10,807 bases of DNA, from positions 1 to 10,807 of the forward strand of contig NYZG01000197.1 of the NCBI GenBank assembly GCA_002687025.1, written 5' to 3'. Shown piece by piece: positions 7,139-10,807 of the stretch. Source of the DNA: Candidatus Poribacteria bacterium. Its GTDB lineage: Bacteria > Poribacteria > WGA-4E > GCA-2687025. Each line of letters starts with the position of its first letter. Position 1 is the first letter of the stretch. Below the pieces are notes generated by a model. The model saw nothing but the letters and a program-made list of their open reading frames with translations, was not told where the DNA came from and did no database searches. Both the position numbers and the translations under genes were made by a program.

Positions 7139-8658
7139 TCGGCGAAGTCGACGGTCGGCGTGTATTCCGGGTCGAGCGTCGACAGCCGGCCACGCAGCTT
7201 CTCCACGAGATCGGGGAGGCCCGCGCGGTGCGCAAAGCGCATCATCCGCTCAATGCGGAATAGGCCTTCCCCCCAGCCGTCGAAGCTGGCCTCCCGAAGC
7301 AGAGAGTCCGCGATCTCCAGGAGCCCTTCCTCGATCAGGAACACGGTCGTTGGGTCCGAGCTATACAGGGCCCGCTCGGCCCTGAACTGCCTGATGAACG
7401 ACTGCCCGCGGCCCGGGACGCCGTTCGGAAACCTACTGGCCAGCGTTGCGTCTATGTCGGCAGACGCCGCGTCCGCCTCGTGCTGCCGGCCGAGGAGCAG
7501 CAGCGCCTCGCCCGCGAACGCCTTGCCCACCGCCGCTCCGGTCGCGCCGTGCGTGTCGGCCAGCTCGTTGGCCCGGGCGACGGCCTCCTCCAAGTCCCCG
7601 ACGTGTAACAGGTATTCCAGGTACGGGAGATGGGCGTACACCTCGTTGACAGGTCGGTGGCCCGGCGTGTCCCAGCCCTCCCGAAGGACGGCCCCCGCCC
7701 GCGCCGTGTCACCGTTGCGGAGGAGGGCCATGCCGTACAGATGCAGGTTGTGCAGATGGTGCCAGTCCGCCCAGGGCGGGATGTCCTCACGTTCGTAGTA
7801 GGCAGCTTCGAGCTCGTACGCTCTCTGGAAGCGCGCGAGAGCGTCGTCCCACCGGCCCACTCGAGGGAGTACGTGGGCCACCATGTGCTGCCCGTGCGGC
7901 GCGACGAGGGCCCGATTGCCATACTCCTCCGCGTGGTAGACGGCGAGCTCGTATTGCCGCATGTTCTCGTAGCAGTGGAGCAGGTAGTGGTGTGCACCGA
8001 CATGGTCCGGGTCACGGACCAGAGCAGACTCGTACCATGCGACGCCGTTTATCGAGCCGCGTTGCCCAATTCCAGACGGCGCCGGCTCCGCGGCCTGCCC
8101 CCGAGCGACCCACAGCTCCGCGTCGCCTGGGTATGCCATCAGCGTCCGGGCGAGAGCGGATCTGTACTGGTCGCGCAACGCTCTGCGCTCGTCGCCGCCC
8201 GCCAGCATCGCCCTATGCTGCGTTTCGCGCGCGTCGATGTACATCCGCTCGCGGTCGCTAACGTGCTCGCGGAGTTCGACAGCGGCGTCGAGATGCTGCT
8301 TCGACAGGTCGCGCATGCCGACGTTCCAATACACGACGTACAGCCCGATGTGGGCAAGGGCGATGTTCTCGTCCAGGGCCAGAGCGTGATGGAACGACCG
8401 CGCGGCCTCCATCCAGAAGTAGCTGTGCGTCCACCCGAGGCCCTGGTCGTAGAACGCCTGCGCCTCCACGGAGGACGTCGTCACCTCCTGGTGCGGCGCT
8501 CCGACCCCCTCGACAATGGTCGCAGGGCGATGGGTCACGTCCGTGATGATGGCGCGCACTTCCTCGCGCGACGTGGCCGCGCGCGATGGCGCCGCGGCCG
8601 CTGTCACCGTTGCGGCCACCACGACAAGGACTATCGACTGAAGGCGGCGCTCACCCAT
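7135..8658 (-). CDS. Exported TPR-repeat protein with conserved His motifs
   Basis: A 507-residue protein, first gene of the four-gene operon. The signal peptide MGERRLQSIVLVVVAATVTAAAAPSRA suggests export, with cleavage near residue 27. The body is helical TPR-like repeats. WTHSYFWMEAARSFHHALALD (76-96) matches the usual 'AFNHEEAARSFRRALELDP' opening of a family of large bacterial TPR proteins. GAHHYLLHCYE (221-231) and HGQHMVAHVLPRVGRWDDAL (255-274) are that family's His-containing blocks ('NHYYIHAVE', 'HMPSHIFxRVGRW'). TPRs bind proteins or peptides. The paired His could bind metal, but no enzyme activity is established that I know of. The ATG at 8658 is chosen over starts up to 8721 because GGAGAGG precedes it and the signal peptide begins there. 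An extended -10 promoter lies about 40 bp upstream. Confidence 0.88.
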   Translation of the reverse strand: MGERRLQSIVLVVVAATVTAAAAPSRAATSREEVRAIITDVTHRPATIVEGVGAPHQEVTTSSVEAQAFYDQGLGWTHSYFWMEAARSFHHALALDENIALAHIGLYVVYWNVGMRDLSKQHLDAAVELREHVSDRERMYIDARETQHRAMLAGGDERRALRDQYRSALARTLMAYPGDAELWVARGQAAEPAPSGIGQRGSINGVAWYESALVRDPDHVGAHHYLLHCYENMRQYELAVYHAEEYGNRALVAPHGQHMVAHVLPRVGRWDDALARFQRAYELEAAYYEREDIPPWADWHHLHNLHLYGMALLRNGDTARAGAVLREGWDTPGHRPVNEVYAHLPYLEYLLHVGDLEEAVARANELADTHGATGAAVGKAFAGEALLLLGRQHEADAASADIDATLASRFPNGVPGRGQSFIRQFRAERALYSSDPTTVFLIEEGLLEIADSLLREASFDGWGEGLFRIERMMRFAHRAGLPDLVEKLRGRLSTLDPEYTPTVDFAE

Positions 8659-8699
8659 GGACCTCTCCAATCCAGGCATTAGCGGGCAAACCGTGAGCC

Positions 8700-8720
8700 A
8701 TTGTATCATCTGCGATCGCA
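8700..8720 (-). promoter_or_regulatory. Extended -10 promoter with adjacent 10-bp palindrome, upstream of the TPR operon
   Basis: On the minus strand TGATACAAT (8708-8700) is an extended -10: TGA then TACAAT, 5 of 6 to consensus. The predicted start near 8693 gives a 5' leader of about 35 bases. The -35 position has no good hexamer, which extended -10 promoters tolerate. Two bases upstream, inside the would-be spacer, is the perfect palindrome TGCGATCGCA (8711-8720), a plausible operator. On the plus strand the same bases give TATCAT (8704-8709), a possible -10 for the divergent isomerase gene without a visible -35. Confidence 0.42.
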
Positions 8721-8761
8721 TACCGGCGCCTTCCGCGCCGCGCAGGGGAGCAAACGGACAG

Positions 8762-9466
8762 ATGCGACTAGCCTACTCGCGTCCCGGGAACGCTGAGGAG
8801 CTGCGGCAGATGGCGGCGCTCGCCTCAGCATACGGCTTCGAGGGCGTACAACCCAAGGGAACACAGTTCACGCCCTGGGTCGACGCTGGCGTGGCGCCCG
8901 CTGTCGATAACGCGATGGGCGTGATCGTGTACGGCGTCGACGAGGGCGCGATCCGAGAGACATTGCGCTGGGCCGCGTCACACGAGTTGCCGATCGTGAC
9001 GTGGGTCGCGGGGTGGAAGCGTGACGCTGTCGCCCGCGAGGAGGCCGCCGACATTCTGACGAGGCTCGGCCGCGACGCACGCGCGTACGGCACGGCGCTG
9101 TCGCTCCACCACCACGCCGGCGCCGTATTCGAGAGCGGCGAAGACCTGGCCGCGCTCCGCGACATGACGCAGCCCGACGACGTCACACTTACGCTGGACA
9201 CAGCGCACGCGGCCCTCGGCGGCATCACGGACATTCCGCGCCTGATCTTGGAGTCCCGCGAAACCATCGACCTGTTCCACATCAAGGACCTCGCAGGCGG
9301 CGGGTTCTGCGCACTCGGCCGCGGCGAGTTGGACTTCGCGCCGATCTTCAAGGCGATCCGCGACATCCGGTTCGACGGATGGCTTGTCATCGATGATGAG
9401 AGCGGCGACATGGCGGCGGAAGCTGCGATGGCGCACGCCGAATCATTCCTCCAGCGACACCTTTGA
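8762..9466 (+). CDS. Xylose-isomerase-like TIM-barrel sugar isomerase/epimerase (IolE-like)
   Basis: A 234-residue cytoplasmic protein of the AP-endonuclease-2/xylose-isomerase-like family, which interconverts or dehydrates sugars and inositols using a divalent metal. The pattern follows the family: GFEGVQPKG (25-33), LHHHAG at 115-120 with Glu124 (compare the YHPHAGTxxE block of inosose dehydratases), TLDTAH at 144-149 (Asp146, His149), FHIKD at 172-176 (His173), FDGWLVIDDE at 204-213 (Glu213 at the usual last ligand position). It is shorter than the typical 260-300 residues, mainly at the N-terminal side. The ATG at 8762 gives a clean first strand (MRLAYS). An in-frame start at 8657 would add unrelated sequence that overlaps the divergent promoter. 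The ribosome site (GGGGAG, about 12 bases away) is weak. The exact reaction is unknown. Confidence 0.88.
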   Translation: MRLAYSRPGNAEELRQMAALASAYGFEGVQPKGTQFTPWVDAGVAPAVDNAMGVIVYGVDEGAIRETLRWAASHELPIVTWVAGWKRDAVAREEAADILTRLGRDARAYGTALSLHHHAGAVFESGEDLAALRDMTQPDDVTLTLDTAHAALGGITDIPRLILESRETIDLFHIKDLAGGGFCALGRGELDFAPIFKAIRDIRFDGWLVIDDESGDMAAEAAMAHAESFLQRHL

Positions 9467-9733
9467 GCGCTGCGTACGACGCCCCCGCCCACGACCGACG
9501 CTCGCGGCCCCGCGCGCCCGAGTTTCGGCGAGTTGTCGGGTTGACGACCCGTCGGCCGTCCTATATACTCACGCACGTATAGTCCCGTCATCCGGCTGCG
9601 TGCCGGCCGCGGGCAGGCGTATTGAGCGCATGGCTTCGTAACGCGAGCTTCGGTACGACGTAGACAGTTGAGATACCCCCGGGCCGCATCTGTAGACTCG
9701 GCGCCTTGTTTCACTTGCTGGGAGGCACATCGA
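9467..9733 (+). other. Non-coding interval between isomerase and OmpA lipoprotein
   Basis: This 267-bp stretch holds the promoter at 9541-9569 and the predicted leader. The leader contains a short hairpin CCGGC-TGCGT-GCCGG (9592-9606) and a minimal reading frame ATG GCT TCG TAA (9630-9641). No terminator for the isomerase gene and no known riboswitch is recognised. Confidence 0.5.
9541..9569 (+). promoter_or_regulatory. Strong sigma70-type promoter for the OmpA-domain lipoprotein
   Basis: TTGACG (9541-9546), a 17-bp spacer and TATACT (9564-9569) match 5 of 6 at both boxes. The predicted start is near 9576, leaving a leader of about 158 bases. The bases GGGT-N5-ACCC (9538-9550) form a small inverted repeat across the -35. 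A weaker second candidate, TTGAGA (9668-9673) with TAGACT at 9693-9698 (19-bp spacer), lies nearer the gene. Confidence 0.68.
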
Positions 9734-10612
9734 ATGACACGGAAGCCTATGGCGTGGCTGGCGGCATCATCTGTTGCCGTTCTCGTCCTCGCCGGTTGCG
9801 GGAACATGAAGAAGGATGTGTTCCTGCCTGAATACGAAGCCTATAAGGCGGACAACGCCGAGAGGCTTTCGGGTGTAGACTCGTCCATCGGCGCGGCCGA
9901 AGGACGACTCGGCTCACTTGAGACCGCGGCGACGGACCTCGGCGAGGCGGTCGAGGATGCCAAGAACGACGCGATGGCGAACGCGGAGCAGGGAGATGCC
10001 GACACGCTGGCATCGGCGAATCAGAACGCCACGGAAATGGACGGCGCACTGCGCGACGAGTTGCAGGCCGCCATCGACGCCGCCAACAGGGACGCTGCTG
10101 CGAACGCGGCCGCGGGCGACGACAGGGTTCTCAGCGACGTCGAGGACATCCTTGGCAACGCGCGCGACGGCGTCATGTCGCAGATCGACGCGATGTCCTC
10201 GAAGTCGATGGGCGACATCGAGTCGTTACGGGCCGAGACTGCCGACACGCTGCGCAAGTCTGTCCCGATCGGCGTCAGCACCGTCTACTTCAGCTCGGGT
10301 TCGGTGTCACTTGGCGACGCTGCCAAGAAGGACCTCGACAAGGGCATCGCGGACATCAAGGACAACCCGTCTGCAACCGTCCTCGTGACGGGCCACGCGG
10401 ACTCGCGGCCGATCCTGGGCGGCACGTTCATGACGAACCTACAACTGTCCGAAGCGCGCGCTCGCGCGGTCGCGGCCTACCTCGAGTCGCGCGGCGTATC
10501 GAACAAGGTCGTCGTCAGCGGACGCGGGCACTTCGAGACGGTCGGCGGGCAGAGCACGGCAGCCGGTCAGAAGCAGAGCCGCCGCGTCGAGGTCGCCATC
10601 AAGGGCGAATAG
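9734..10612 (+). CDS. OmpA-domain peptidoglycan-binding lipoprotein with Ala-rich coiled-coil stalk
   Basis: A 292-residue lipoprotein that should link the membrane to peptidoglycan. The signal MTRKPMAWLAASSVAVLVLAGC carries lipobox LAGC with Cys22. Residues about 32-175 are a long helical, Ala/Asp/Glu-rich region without Pro or aromatic residues past 37, likely a coiled-coil stalk. The OmpA C-terminal domain spans about 180-290: STVYFSSGSVSL (182-193), TGHADS (219-224, Asp223), NLQLSEARARAV (235-246, Arg242) and SRRVEVAI (282-289). Asp223 and Arg242 match the residues that grip diaminopimelate in this family. It resembles Pal but has an added stalk and a longer TGHAD-to-N loop (SRPILGGTFMT). 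The ATG has GGGAGG 9 bases upstream. It stands alone behind its own strong promoter. Confidence 0.93.
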   Translation: MTRKPMAWLAASSVAVLVLAGCGNMKKDVFLPEYEAYKADNAERLSGVDSSIGAAEGRLGSLETAATDLGEAVEDAKNDAMANAEQGDADTLASANQNATEMDGALRDELQAAIDAANRDAAANAAAGDDRVLSDVEDILGNARDGVMSQIDAMSSKSMGDIESLRAETADTLRKSVPIGVSTVYFSSGSVSLGDAAKKDLDKGIADIKDNPSATVLVTGHADSRPILGGTFMTNLQLSEARARAVAAYLESRGVSNKVVVSGRGHFETVGGQSTAAGQKQSRRVEVAIKGE

Positions 10613-10626
10613 CACGCATAGCAGAC

Positions 10627-10670
10627 CGTACGCGCGTAGGGCGGGGGTATCCCCGCCCTACGCGCGTACG
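10627..10670. repeat. Perfect 20-bp inverted repeat with 4-base loop
   Basis: The arms 10627-10646 and 10651-10670 are exact reverse complements, separated by GTAT. The core is TAGGGCGGGG-GTAT-CCCCGCCCTA, flanked by alternating CGTACGCGCG. It starts 14 bases after the OmpA-lipoprotein stop. It could end transcription, but no T-run follows on either strand, so a dispersed intergenic repeat of the REP/MITE kind is equally possible. Confidence 0.85.
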
Positions 10671-10715
10671 TGCATGGGCCCGCGCACGCGCCACTATCCG
10701 CGCGAACGCCACATC

Positions 10716-10736
10716 CGGCCGGCGTCGCTCCGGCCG
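10716..10736. repeat. 7-bp inverted repeat flanking the intron 3' end
   Basis: CGGCCGG (10716-10722) and CCGGCCG (10730-10736) pair across a 7-base loop. The right arm ends at the base next to the inferred intron 3' splice site, so this hairpin would lie in the 3' exon. Confidence 0.6.
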
Positions 10737-10807
10737 ATCGGGATAGGGGCGGCAGGTTGTCCCTGCCGATCCCCTCCCACACCACCCGGCATGCGGGTCC
10801 GCACCGG
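10737..10807 (-). mobile_element. Group II intron 3' terminus: domain V (part) and domain VI
   Basis: Read on the minus strand from 10807, the sequence folds as the end of a group II intron. Domain V: the remnant CCG of the lower stem (10807-10805), apical stem GTGCG/CGCAT (10804-10800, 10795-10791) closed by GACC, a two-base bulge GC (10790-10789), then CGGGTGG (10788-10782), whose first three bases pair with CCG. Domain VI (10778-10740): outer pairs GGG/CCC, then GGGG/CCCC, then CGGCAGG/CCTGCCG around the loop GACAA. An unpaired A at 10744 is eight bases from the end, where the branch-point A belongs. The intron then ends CCCGAT, an AT that fits the AY rule. The string GGTGGTGTGGGAGG matches what I remember of sequences at the 3' ends of bacterial introns. 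The maturase and the 5' parts would lie right of the window. Confidence 0.75.

Noticed and set aside
6446..7798. 450-codon plus-strand frame across the epimerase and TPR genes
   Set aside because: It spans two well-supported minus-strand genes and their overlap. The translation is low-complexity (Ser/Arg/Ala) and matches nothing I know.
7630..8682. 350-codon plus-strand frame opposite the TPR gene
   Set aside because: Val/Arg/His-rich antisense shadow. The TPR motifs on the other strand are clear.
8773..9807. 344-codon minus-strand frame opposite the sugar isomerase
   Set aside because: Ser/Arg-rich, crosses a promoter region and the start of the OmpA gene, and has no recognisable motif.
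10627..10775. Idea that the hairpins at 10627-10670 and 10745-10775 are two copies of one repeat family (both contain TAGGG...CGG)
   Set aside because: The second hairpin is better explained as domain VI of a group II intron, with branch-point A and splice site. The resemblance is probably coincidence of G-runs.
10613..10807. CRISPR array or att site in the hairpin-rich tail
   Set aside because: There are no direct repeats at regular spacing and no duplicated core. The repeats are inverted and differ from each other.

Overview
The window is GC-rich (about two thirds by eye, with strongly G/C-ending codons). It encodes several lipoprotein signal peptides, an OmpA-type peptidoglycan-binding lipoprotein and TolB/PD40-like propellers. 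This points to a diderm (Gram-negative-type) bacterium. The mix of a 'YFPLAVGTTWVYD' lipoprotein, an IolE-like sugar isomerase, BNR and PD40 propellers and a His-rich TPR protein recalls uncultured marine or sponge-associated phyla (Latescibacterota, Poribacteria, Acidobacteriota type), but I cannot place it with confidence.

Layout, left to right. (1) 1-3072, minus strand: a probable co-directional cluster read right to left. It holds a lipoprotein (3072-2242), a doubtful small ORF (2245-1985), an exported BNR/Asp-box propeller (1974-844) and an HSL-type alpha/beta hydrolase that starts at 806 and runs off the left edge. (2) 3256-3425, plus strand: a tRNA pair, Phe(GAA) then Thr(CGT), both with encoded CCA. 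(3) 3511-8658, minus strand: a tightly packed four-gene operon. In transcription order it is a TPR protein with a signal peptide, an NAD-dependent sugar epimerase/dehydratase, a GH36-like secreted lipoprotein and a PD40/TolB-like lipoprotein. Every junction is a 4-base start/stop overlap (ATGA, ATGA, TTGA). (4) 8762-9466, plus strand: a xylose-isomerase-like TIM-barrel sugar isomerase, divergent from the operon across 103 bp that carry a bidirectional promoter candidate. (5) 9734-10612, plus strand: an OmpA-domain lipoprotein behind a near-consensus sigma70 promoter and a leader of about 158 nt. (6) 10613-10807: a non-coding tail with a perfect 20-bp inverted repeat, then, on the minus strand, what I read as the 3' end of a group II intron (domains V and VI, branch-point A, 3' splice site). 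The rest of that intron lies beyond the right edge.

Taken together, the genes suggest envelope and carbohydrate functions: surface or periplasmic lipoproteins with propeller and glycosidase-like folds, and cytoplasmic sugar-modifying enzymes. No defence system, CRISPR array or prophage is visible. The least ordinary items are the intron terminus, the long palindrome beside it, and the overlapping operon that joins a TPR, an epimerase, a GH36-like protein and a PD40 protein.
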